From: UBA7656 sp040755335
Lineage (GTDB): Bacteria > Acidobacteriota > Blastocatellia > UBA7656
Direction: 5' to 3'
DNA length: 19,008 nt
Assembly (NCBI GenBank): GCA_040755335.1
Contig: JBFMAU010000096.1
Span: 1 to 19,008 of the forward strand
In this document: positions 12,581 through 19,008 of the stretch, one piece after another
How the letters are laid out: the number at the start of each line of letters is the position of its first letter
How positions within the stretch are numbered: position 1 is the stretch's first letter
Program-made: the position numbers and the translations under genes
The notes under the pieces: model-generated
What the model was told of the DNA's origin: nothing
The model's database searches: none
The model's input: the letters and a program-made list of their open reading frames with translations, nothing else

Positions 12581-13086
12581 TGAAATCGGAGATGACTATT
12601 GACAGTTCGACGACAGGTTTTCTTTCACTTATGTCGATTCACCGCGCGCTCGATGAAATGTTCCTTCTTCATCAGGAGGCGCTCCTGGATATGGACTTGC
12701 CTCTTGCCTCAAGCCGCCTGCGCGAGTTTGAAACGGCGCTTCTCGCGCACATGAGAAACGAAGAAGAGCTACTGCTTCCCGTCTACGCGCGGGCCGGACG
12801 CATTGCGGGCGGCAGCCGCGAGATGTTTACGGGCGAACACAAAAAGATGGTTGAGTTTATTTCAAGGTTTCACCGTCGGCTGGAAGAGATGAGCGACTCT
12901 CCCGCTGACGTGAAGCGACGAATACTCGGATTGCTCTTTGATGAAGCGATGTTCAGGATGCTCATGGAGCATCACGACTCGCGCGAGCAAAACATCCTTT
13001 ACCCGATGCTCGACAAAGTGACTACTGAAGAAGAAAAACGAGACCTTCTTGCGCGCTGCCTTGAAAGCGCGAAGACGACCGAGTGA
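12580..13086 (+). CDS. Hemerythrin (HHE)-domain protein, second of three
   Basis: This single-domain hemerythrin-like protein has 168 residues. Candidate di-iron ligands on the four helices are His21 and His31, H57-x3-E61, His87 in G-E-H-K-K, and H-H-D-S-R-E (131-136). Such proteins bind O2, NO or iron, or act as sensors; the precise role cannot be read from sequence. There is no signal peptide, so it should be cytoplasmic. AGGAGGA (12563-12569) lies 10 nt before the ATG, inside the end of the HXXEE gene, and the start overlaps that gene's stop. Its own stop codon lies within the first operator of pair 2, so the next gene's control region begins inside this gene. Confidence 0.85.
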   Translation: MKSEMTIDSSTTGFLSLMSIHRALDEMFLLHQEALLDMDLPLASSRLREFETALLAHMRNEEELLLPVYARAGRIAGGSREMFTGEHKKMVEFISRFHRRLEEMSDSPADVKRRILGLLFDEAMFRMLMEHHDSREQNILYPMLDKVTTEEEKRDLLARCLESAKTTE

Positions 13087-13118
13087 CCCTCGTCACTCGG
13101 CGTCGTGCCTGCTGTCAT
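13083..13118 (+). promoter_or_regulatory. Tandem Crp/Fnr-type operators, pair 2
   Basis: A perfect GTGACCCTCGTCAC (13083-13096), extended to an 8-bp half-site on each side (CGAGTGAC...GTCACTCG), is followed by the degenerate GTGCCTGCTGTCAT (13105-13118). The centre-to-centre distance is 22 bp, exactly as in pair 1 (10641-10676), and the second copy has the same TGCT spacer. It lies about 70 bp before the ankyrin gene and would control the ankyrin-hemerythrin-YwiC genes. Confidence 0.62.
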
Positions 13119-13186
13119 TGTTGGTAATGTGGAAATGAGGCAGATTAGTAATAAAGGAGGCGATTTCAGGTTTTCAAGGGGTAGTT

Positions 13187-13657
13187 ATGCGAGCAACGGA
13201 GAATGAGCCTGTACAGTTTGCGTCAGGGAAGGTTCACATGGAAATCATCCTGACATCTCTCGGATCGAAGGACGCCGACGTCTCTCAGGCGCTGATGCGC
13301 GCGGCGATGATCGGAAACACCTCGGCAGTCGCGGCTCTTCTCGACCACGGAGTAGATGTCAATGTCAGAGATGAAAACGGACGGACTGCTTTGATGGAAG
13401 CCGCTTTCGGCGGACACGAAGATACTGTCCGTGTTTTGATAGAGCGGGGGGCCGATGTCAACGCCTGCGACTGCGACGGATGGACTGCGCTGATGGAGGG
13501 GGCTTCGAAGGGCCGCCTGAACGTGGTGAAGATGATTCTTGAAGCGGGCGCTGACGTCACGGCAAGGAATAAAAACGGCTGGTCTGCTCTCAAAGCCTCG
13601 GCCCGAAGCAGTTCGAGGATACTGAGACTGCTCAAGGAAGCCGGAGCCGAATTGTGA
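13187..13657 (+). CDS. Ankyrin-repeat protein
   Basis: The 156-residue protein is built from about four ankyrin repeats after a short lead of 30-odd residues. Repeats start near S-Q-A-L-M-R-A-A, R-T-A-L-M-E-A-A, W-T-A-L-M-E-G-A and W-S-A-L-K-A-S-A, with the usual G-A-D-V-N turns. The fourth is a degenerate cap. Ankyrin repeats bind protein partners and have no enzymatic role of their own. No signal peptide is seen. Placement between two hemerythrin genes, 16 bp before the second, suggests it is a scaffold or inhibitor for one of them; this is inference. The ATG at 13187 follows AAGGGG; a perfect AAAGGAGG further upstream (13153-13160) has no standard start codon at proper distance. Confidence 0.85.
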   Translation: MRATENEPVQFASGKVHMEIILTSLGSKDADVSQALMRAAMIGNTSAVAALLDHGVDVNVRDENGRTALMEAAFGGHEDTVRVLIERGADVNACDCDGWTALMEGASKGRLNVVKMILEAGADVTARNKNGWSALKASARSSSRILRLLKEAGAEL

Positions 13658-13673
13658 CCAGAGGGGATATGAG

Positions 13674-14228
13674 ATGCCTCATCCTTTGCATAGTCTCAAA
13701 CATGAGCATCGCGTGATTGAAAGAGCGTTGCGCGCGATGGAAGGAATGTGCGCGAGGATCGCTTCGGGAAGGGAAGTCCCTCCCGAAGCGCTTTCTCAAC
13801 TCCTCGATTTCATCAGCGCATTCGCCGACGGTTTTCATCATCGCAAAGAAGAAGATATCCTTTTTCCCGCACTGTACCTTCAAGGGATGGCCGAGGAAGG
13901 AGGGCCGCTCGGCGTGATGCATCAGCAGCATGAAATCGGGCGCACTCTGATAGGCGAACTCCGTCAGTCAGTCGAGGCGCTAAAGAACGGAAGCGAGGTC
14001 GCAGGCCAGCTTTTCATCGAAGACGCCCGCAGGTATACGGAACTTCTGACCGCGCACATAGAGCTTGAGGACAGCGTTTTGTTTCGCCTTGCGGACGAGG
14101 TGCTTGAGGAAGAAGATAAAAGATACATAAGCGATGCGTTCTCTCAGGCTGCCAGTGAGCTTGGTGAGAGCAGGGTTGAAAGGTACGAACAGACAGCCTC
14201 AGACCTCGAACGGGCGTGGGCTTTATAG
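13674..14228 (+). CDS. Hemerythrin (HHE)-domain protein, third of three
   Basis: The 184-residue cytoplasmic hemerythrin-like protein has a four-helix bundle with ligand candidates His12, F-H-H-R-K-E-E-D (54-61), M-H-Q-Q-H-E (82-87) and H128-x3-E132. The arrangement matches the HHE family, which includes oxygen, NO or iron-responsive proteins. A C-terminal extension of about 35 residues follows the bundle. GAGGGG lies 7 nt before the ATG. It is in one transcription unit with the ankyrin gene before it and the YwiC-like gene after it. It clearly differs in sequence from the hemerythrin protein at 12580-13086, so the two are not a recent tandem duplication. Confidence 0.87.
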   Translation: MPHPLHSLKHEHRVIERALRAMEGMCARIASGREVPPEALSQLLDFISAFADGFHHRKEEDILFPALYLQGMAEEGGPLGVMHQQHEIGRTLIGELRQSVEALKNGSEVAGQLFIEDARRYTELLTAHIELEDSVLFRLADEVLEEEDKRYISDAFSQAASELGESRVERYEQTASDLERAWAL

Positions 14229-14233
14229 CGGGG

Positions 14234-15022
14234 ATGAAAGGGCGCAACGGTTTCAAATTTCCGAAAGAGCATGGCGCGTGGGCTATGCTCTATGTGCCTA
14301 TGGTTGTGGGCGTGATCGTAGCGGGCGGCTTTCCCGCGCGCGCCCTGCTCATCGCGCTGGCCGTGACGGCTGTTTTCATCTCGCGCCCTTCTATGCAGTC
14401 TTGGTGGCGCGCTCGCAGTCAGGGACAAACGGATAAAGACTCGTTCCGCGCGATGATCTTCTGCCTGGGGCTGGCCGCCGCGTGCGGTCTCCCGCTGATC
14501 CTGATCGATCATCTTTACGGATTGATTCCGCTTGGAGCCGCATCGGCATTGCTGCTTGCGCTCAACGCAGAGCAGACAGTTCGTCGCCAGGATCGCGCGG
14601 TTGCAAATGAAATCCTCGCCATACTCGGACTGACGCTGACCGCGCCCGTCGCTTACTATGCGGTTCGCGGAGCGTGGGATGCGAAGGCGATTTGTTTGTG
14701 GGCGATGTGCGCGCTTTTTTTTGCGAGCAGCGTTTTTTACGTCCGTCTCCGGGTTTATTCCGTCAATGCGCGAAAAGAAGACGAGAGGCGAAAACTTTGG
14801 CGAGCGTGCGCGCTTTATCACTCGTTTCTGCTGGTGTCGCTCGTCGCACTCGCTGTAACGGGGAATCTTCGCGTCTTTGCGCTCATAGCCTTCGCTCCGG
14901 CTTTAGGGCGATCTTTCCGTCACATGATTGCTCCGGTCGGCAGGTTGAATCTGAAAAAGATCGGCGTTATGGAAATCGTCTACTCGATAGTTTTTCTCAT
15001 CTTCATAGCCTTGAGTTTCTGA
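14234..15022 (+). CDS. ywiC: YwiC-like polytopic membrane protein
   Basis: The 262-residue membrane protein has about eight hydrophobic segments. The N-terminal signature F-P-K-E-H-G-A-W-A-M-L is the hallmark of the YwiC-like family. Function is unknown; in Bacillus subtilis ywiC sits beside fnr and the nitrate respiration genes, which parallels the Crp/Fnr and NO-stress context here. The ATG at 14234 puts that motif near the N-terminus as in relatives. A GTG at 14216, overlapping the hemerythrin gene by 13 bp, is the alternative. Neither start has a strong ribosome-binding site, so coupling to the upstream gene is likely. This is the last gene before a palindrome-rich convergent spacer. Confidence 0.75.
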   Translation: MKGRNGFKFPKEHGAWAMLYVPMVVGVIVAGGFPARALLIALAVTAVFISRPSMQSWWRARSQGQTDKDSFRAMIFCLGLAAACGLPLILIDHLYGLIPLGAASALLLALNAEQTVRRQDRAVANEILAILGLTLTAPVAYYAVRGAWDAKAICLWAMCALFFASSVFYVRLRVYSVNARKEDERRKLWRACALYHSFLLVSLVALAVTGNLRVFALIAFAPALGRSFRHMIAPVGRLNLKKIGVMEIVYSIVFLIFIALSF

Positions 15023-15074
15023 CCTGCCTTGGAGCGCGGCCCATTAGTTTGCGACACAAACCAGTCGATTGTCT

Positions 15075-15298
15075 GCGGCTGCGCCGCTTTGATGTGCGGA
15101 ACGTCTCCGACGTTCCGGCAATGGCTCCTCTTCTTCCTGCGGCTGCGCCGCCGATTTCAGGCTCAAGAGAAAAACCACTCGTACTGCTCTCGAACCTTTT
15201 TCCCGGCATAGCCGGGGAAGGCGCAGCCTTCAAAAAAATAAAAGAGCGACATTACCGGAAAGCCGCAGGCTTTCCGCACATCAAAGCGGCGCAGCCGC
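15075..15298. repeat. 224-bp palindromic element with perfect 26-bp inverted ends
   Basis: The ends 15075-15100 and 15273-15298 are perfect reverse complements (26 bp). Going inward, each arm holds an 8-bp stem with a 3-nt loop: GGAACGTC-TCC-GACGTTCC on the left (about 15098-15116) and GGAAAGCC-GCA-GGCTTTCC on the right (about 15257-15275). They differ at two base pairs, both compensated. The middle holds further triloop hairpins: GCGGC-TGC-GCCGC at 15139-15151, repeating the outer-end motif, then CCGGC-ATA-GCCGG and GAAGGC-GCA-GCCTTC near 15203-15231. No coding gene is visible. It fills most of the 336-bp gap between convergent genes and may also end transcription from both sides. It could be a MITE-like element or a structured palindromic repeat. 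Confidence 0.75.
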
Positions 15299-15358
15299 CT
15301 GAGATCAGGCATCTGTAAAAATGTTTCGCCGCCAATGGCGCAGGCGGGATGATCTTTA

Positions 15359-16165
15359 TCAGTCATCAGATTTATTCTTCAATCGACGCGCCGTGTAATC
15401 TTTCCTCGCCTCGATTGATTCGGGATCAGATAGGGCGCTCATCAAAGCCTCTCCGTCGCCGAAAGCAGTCAGCCCCGCGCTCATCGCTCGCGACACCGCA
15501 TTGACATGCTCTTTCGTTATGACCACAGGCACAGAAGGCTGTCGGATAATATCTGCCGCCAGTCGCTCCACCTCGCTGCCCAGTTCTTCAAATGGCGCTA
15601 CTCGATTGACGAATCCCATGGCGCGAGCTTCACGGGGCGTAAACTCGCGACAGGTCATCACGAGTTCTTTCGTCATCGCAGGGCCTATCTCGCGCACGAG
15701 TCGCGGGATGCCGCCCCACGCCAGAGGAATGCCGAGTTCGATTTCAGGAATCGAAAAGCGCGCGTCTTCCGACGCAACCCGCAGGTCGCAAGCCGAAGCC
15801 AGCACCACTCCGCCGCCCACGATGTGACCGTGCAGGCGGGCAATGGTGGTCGCGCGCATCTGCTCTATGGCATCGGCCATCCGCCGCCCCGATTGCGCCG
15901 CTTCGCGACGATAAAGCCAGGACTTTCCTGATCCGGGCAGGGCTTCACTCGCCGGAGACTCTTTCAGATCAGCGCCCGCGCAAAACGCGCGGCCAGCCCC
16001 GCTCACGATGACGACTCTCACCTCGCGCTGCTCATCGAACCAGCGCGCAGCCTCGACAAGCTCTCGCAGCATCCGAGCGTTCATCGCGTTCAATCGTTCG
16101 GGTCGATTGAGCGTCAAGCGACCCAGCGGCCCGTCTGCTTCGACTCGGATCGTTTCAAAATCCAT
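15359..16165 (-). CDS. Enoyl-CoA hydratase/isomerase (crotonase) family protein
   Basis: The 268-residue crotonase-fold enzyme acts on acyl-CoA thioesters. The oxyanion-hole segments are visible: G-R-A-F-C-A-G-A-D-L (58-67) and H-I-V-G-G-G-V-V-L (114-122). Of the two glutamates of true hydratases, the second is present (Glu141 in I-P-E-I-E-L-G), but the first is Val121, so simple 2-enoyl-CoA hydration is doubtful. Isomerase, lyase or another crotonase reaction is possible. The start at 16165 is chosen because GAGGTG lies just upstream and the family N-terminus fits; an in-frame extension upstream overlaps the preceding gene. It begins 7 bp after the DUF3604 stop, with its ribosome-binding site inside that gene. 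Confidence 0.85.
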   Translation of the reverse strand: MDFETIRVEADGPLGRLTLNRPERLNAMNARMLRELVEAARWFDEQREVRVVIVSGAGRAFCAGADLKESPASEALPGSGKSWLYRREAAQSGRRMADAIEQMRATTIARLHGHIVGGGVVLASACDLRVASEDARFSIPEIELGIPLAWGGIPRLVREIGPAMTKELVMTCREFTPREARAMGFVNRVAPFEELGSEVERLAADIIRQPSVPVVITKEHVNAVSRAMSAGLTAFGDGEALMSALSDPESIEARKDYTARRLKNKSDD

Positions 16166-16172
16166 TTCGCAA

Positions 16173-18746
16173 TCACCTCTTCCTCGATGAAGACTGCTCG
16201 CCGATCCAGACAGGGCTGACCCAGGCGACTTCGCCATCGATCTGCACCACGCGCAGGTAGTAGTAATCATCCTGGGCGGGCGCTCTGGTCGGGCGATAGC
16301 TGAACGACACATCCCACGGAGCATTGGCTCGCGCCTTGCGCGCATACACATAAGCGTTTGGCGCAAGGTTGAACTCTCCCCGCCTGCCCGCGATATCGCT
16401 CAGTTTGAAACTGATCTCACGATAAGGAGTTCTGCTCGGCGGGCCGGGAGGTCTAGCGACATAACCTGACGCGCCTGTGCCTCCCGCCGATCCTGTCAAT
16501 TCAGATACGATCACTTTCACCTGAGCATCAGATGGAGCCGCTGACAGTCGGATCAGCAATCCATCGAAATCGCCGCGCGTGCGGCACGTGAACCAGATTC
16601 GGCGATCATCGACCTGATGAAACTCGTCCGTGTGATGATCCGCGTTAAGCGGCTCTATGGAAGCTATGCGCCCGCCGCTCACTTCTATCCACCCGCCCCA
16701 GCCCACGCCTCCGCGCGGCGACATCACCTCATCGCCCGCCGTTTCCGTCAGAGTGTGAAACATGATCTGCACCGCCGCGGGGTCTGTCGCTCGCGGCGTG
16801 AGATAGTCCCTGCGATATTCGACCTCGCCGTTGTGAATGACATCGATGTGATCGATTGCCGCCGTGCCAAGCACGCGCGCATTGATAGTCGGCACAACGC
16901 CCGTCGGCGCTGTTCCGCCGACGGATTTGTTGTCGACCGTCATCTTCACGACGGGCCGCGTCGCGTTGCTCGTCGCATAAGTCGCGCGCTCTTTCATCCC
17001 GCGCCATATCCCATCGCGGTCGAGCGTTGATGAATAAACCGCCGCCAGTCCGTTGCGCGTTGCGATGACCGCAGGGCTGTAGCCCGGATGCCCCGTGTGG
17101 TCGTCGCTCGCGGCGACCAGCCCCATGCGATAGCCGCGCCTGAGATACCGCTGGCCGAAGTATTCGAAGCTTCCGTGCATGGAAAAAATCTCGACCAGAC
17201 GTTCCATCTCCGGGTCGTTGAAATTCCAGTCGCCCGGCTCGTGCGCGTGCGGGATGATCAGCACGTTATCTGTGGCGTCAATCGCGCGCAGCTTTTCATA
17301 AAGCTGGGCTGGGCGCGGCGCTTCCCAGCGGGTCACATAACGACCTTTGTCGGTTTTGAAGAAGACGTTATGATGGCCGCCCCAGCGGAACGGCTGCGTC
17401 CACTCGTAACCCATGTAAGCGACGAACTGACCCGGACGATTGGCCCGTTCGGTCTCGCTGCGAATCTTCTCCCATCCCACCTTTGACAGAAAAAGATCGT
17501 GTCCGGTGAGCGATGCGAAATCGAGAAACGCGACATCGCGCGCATACTCGTAATAGCGCGGAACCGTCCCGTAGCCTTCTTCGTCAGCCGCGTGTCCGTG
17601 CAGTTCGCCCCAGTAGATGCGCTGCTGGGGATCGCGCTCGACCAGAACGGGATTGCTCGCGCATTTGAACCTGCCGTCTGCGCTCACGACATCGAATTTG
17701 TAGCCGCCCTCCGCGTTGATCTTCACTCCATCGAGTTGTCCCGTGTATTTCCCCGAAGGAACGACGATCTCGCCAACAGCGCGACCATTGAGGCTGACTT
17801 TGAAAGCGCCTCCGGCGAAGCGCGCAGGGTTCCAGTATTGATCCTCGACTCTGAGCCTGACGGAAAAGGATTCGCCCACGGCGACGACCGATGGCGCGAT
17901 GGCGTTAATCATCGCGGCTTCATCGCCCGTGACGACGGTCGAGATTCTGGCCACAGGCACGACGGTGCCGTCGCCGTTGAAGTCGGCTGAGATCATAAAA
18001 GGGAAGTCGTCGGAATCGCGCGTCATCTGGCGATAGCCGGGGCTGCCGCGCAAGGTGTCGCCTATGGTGATCGTCACTTTGTCTCCGGGTTTGAGCGAGC
18101 CGGAAGTGATGCGGAGTCCGGGCATCGGCACGGGGCCGAAGATGTTCGAGTAGATGCCCATGAAGTTTGCGACGTAAGGTTCGGTCTGCGCGGTGCGGCT
18201 ATCGACCTTGAACGTCACATAACTTTCCGCCACGGGGTCAATAGCCTGAAGCCGCACGCGATTGTTAAAAAAATTCTGGCCGACGCGAATGCCCTGACCC
18301 CGCTGAATCTCCGCTTCGCCTATGGTGTATTCGAGGATGATGGTCGAATACCTTCCGGCTATCAGTTCGTTTCTGTCCGCGCGCACGACCTTGCCCATCT
18401 GATCGCCTTTTTCTTCGAGGAAGGTGAGCGTCCTGATCCACTGTTTGATCGCCGCGTCGAGTTGCGGCGAAGGATCGGGCAGGCGAATGAAAGTGAGATT
18501 CAAATCCTGCTGTGTGAGAAAACGCCCGCGCGCTGTCAACTCATCGCCCCAGTCGCGGATGGTCTGCACGCGCTCGGCGTGATTATTTGCGTTTGTCGGG
18601 GCAGAGTTGATTTCGGATTTAAGTCTGGACACGCGGTCCGCCAGAGAAGGCGTTTGCGCGCCGCGGGTGACGGAATAAATGATCAGCCCGCTCGCTGAAA
18701 CGATTACGAGCAGACCAAAGCGAATGAGCGCGTTTGCTTTTTTCAT
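16173..18746 (-). CDS. DUF3604 family exported protein with PHP-like metal site
   Basis: The 857-residue protein has an N-terminal membrane helix or signal anchor (about 10-28), so it faces the periplasm. A beta-rich N-terminal region follows (to about 375). The DUF3604 domain then begins with Y-W-G-E-L-H-G-H (about 382) and continues with L-T-G-H-D (about 415), I-P-H-A-H-E-P-G-D-W-N (about 502) and A-S-D-D-H-T-G-H-P-G (about 548). These His/Asp clusters resemble the PHP phosphoesterase metal centre. The substrate is unknown. A C-terminal beta region (about 620-850) completes it. GGAGGAGA precedes the ATG at 18746, and the start overlaps the upstream gene's stop by 4 bp (ATGA), showing translational coupling. 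The enoyl-CoA hydratase-family gene follows. Confidence 0.87.
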   Translation of the reverse strand: MKKANALIRFGLLVIVSASGLIIYSVTRGAQTPSLADRVSRLKSEINSAPTNANNHAERVQTIRDWGDELTARGRFLTQQDLNLTFIRLPDPSPQLDAAIKQWIRTLTFLEEKGDQMGKVVRADRNELIAGRYSTIILEYTIGEAEIQRGQGIRVGQNFFNNRVRLQAIDPVAESYVTFKVDSRTAQTEPYVANFMGIYSNIFGPVPMPGLRITSGSLKPGDKVTITIGDTLRGSPGYRQMTRDSDDFPFMISADFNGDGTVVPVARISTVVTGDEAAMINAIAPSVVAVGESFSVRLRVEDQYWNPARFAGGAFKVSLNGRAVGEIVVPSGKYTGQLDGVKINAEGGYKFDVVSADGRFKCASNPVLVERDPQQRIYWGELHGHAADEEGYGTVPRYYEYARDVAFLDFASLTGHDLFLSKVGWEKIRSETERANRPGQFVAYMGYEWTQPFRWGGHHNVFFKTDKGRYVTRWEAPRPAQLYEKLRAIDATDNVLIIPHAHEPGDWNFNDPEMERLVEIFSMHGSFEYFGQRYLRRGYRMGLVAASDDHTGHPGYSPAVIATRNGLAAVYSSTLDRDGIWRGMKERATYATSNATRPVVKMTVDNKSVGGTAPTGVVPTINARVLGTAAIDHIDVIHNGEVEYRRDYLTPRATDPAAVQIMFHTLTETAGDEVMSPRGGVGWGGWIEVSGGRIASIEPLNADHHTDEFHQVDDRRIWFTCRTRGDFDGLLIRLSAAPSDAQVKVIVSELTGSAGGTGASGYVARPPGPPSRTPYREISFKLSDIAGRRGEFNLAPNAYVYARKARANAPWDVSFSYRPTRAPAQDDYYYLRVVQIDGEVAWVSPVWIGEQSSSRKR

Positions 18747-19008
18747 CTCATCTCCTCCGTCGATGGCATCAGCGCGTTGATGCGCTCGGCAGTCTCTATG
18801 CCATCGATTTTCCACTTGCCGTCGATCAGTTTGAAGTTGTGCGTCTGCGCTTCGCTCTTTCCGCGAGAGACGAACTCCACTCTGAGCCTTGCCGTTTGCT
18901 GATCCGATTGTTCAAGGTCGGAGACAGCGATGCCTGTTATTTCATCGTTGAGTTTTTTGAGATAGCGACTGAACTCCGACTCGCCCATCTCGCTTGCGGT
19001 CTTTTCAA
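18743..19008 (-). CDS. C-terminal part of an NTF2-like/DUF4878-type small protein (partial)
   Basis: Only the C-terminal end is visible: the reading frame stays open to the window edge without a stop. An ATG at 18988 exists but has no clear ribosome-binding site, so the real start is probably outside. The visible residues alternate strand-like segments (A-R-L-R-V-E-F-V-S-R-G, then H-N-F-K-L-I-D-G-K-W-K-I-D), the pattern of the last strands of NTF2-like accessory or lipoprotein domains such as DUF4878. The family call is tentative. The stop overlaps the DUF3604 start by 4 bp, making them one operon. Confidence 0.6.
   Translation of the reverse strand, partial: EKTASEMGESEFSRYLKKLNDEITGIAVSDLEQSDQQTARLRVEFVSRGKSEAQTHNFKLIDGKWKIDGIETAERINALMPSTEEMR

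Noticed and set aside
12580..14228. Recent tandem duplication of the two single-domain hemerythrin genes
   Set aside because: The proteins differ in length, ligand context and most residues; they share only the fold-level motif.
15075..15298. CRISPR array
   Set aside because: The repeats are inverted and hairpin-forming, not direct repeats with uniform unique spacers.

Overview
The window looks like a chromosomal stretch of a moderately GC-rich, probably Gram-negative bacterium with a rich c-type cytochrome repertoire. The gene content (alternative-complex-III genes, a fused cytochrome-porin, DUF3604, several hemerythrins, palindrome-rich spacers) would fit Acidobacteriota, perhaps the Blastocatellia. 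That placement is inference from gene content. No rRNA, tRNA, CRISPR array, transposase or phage gene was seen.

Layout. (1) 1-229 is a spacer packed with short hairpins and a 24-bp inverted repeat, followed by a short MgtE-type Mg2+ transporter (230-1174, +). (2) 1253-8592 (-) is a respiratory operon read right to left: pentaheme cytochrome ActA, Mo-pterin-like ActB1, 4-cluster ferredoxin-like ActB2, NrfD-like ActC and ActD. After a hairpin-rich gap it continues with a small monoheme cytochrome c, and after a 312-bp gap with a Cyc2-like outer-membrane monoheme cytochrome-porin. No second NrfD-like subunit (ActF) is present. A strong sigma70-like promoter (8878-8906, -) would give this operon a leader of about 280 nt. 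(3) 9056-15022 (+) holds a VIT/CCC1 metal transporter, a Crp/Fnr regulator with four candidate cluster cysteines, a small secreted protein, a RIC/YtfE iron-sulfur repair protein, an HXXEE-type membrane protein, two more hemerythrin-domain proteins with an ankyrin protein between them, and a YwiC-like membrane protein. (4) 15023-15358 is a convergent spacer carrying a 224-bp palindromic element with perfect 26-bp inverted ends. (5) 15359-19008 (-) is an operon of an NTF2-like protein fragment, a DUF3604 protein and an enoyl-CoA hydratase-family protein.

How it may work together. The minus-strand operon encodes a membrane quinone/cytochrome oxidoreductase (ACIII-like, lacking ActF), a periplasmic carrier cytochrome and an outer-membrane cytochrome-porin. 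Together they could form an electron path across the envelope, for instance from Fe(II) or another extracellular donor to the quinone pool or to cytochromes; this is inference. The plus-strand block reads as iron handling and nitrosative/oxygen stress. It contains two candidate promoters with the same unusual signature: a perfect GTGAC-N4-GTCAC palindrome followed exactly 22 bp later, centre to centre, by a degenerate copy with a TGCT spacer. The Crp/Fnr protein, encoded just before the first pair, has a CRP-like recognition helix (R-E-T-V-T-R) that suits GTGA half-sites, so a small local regulon is proposed.
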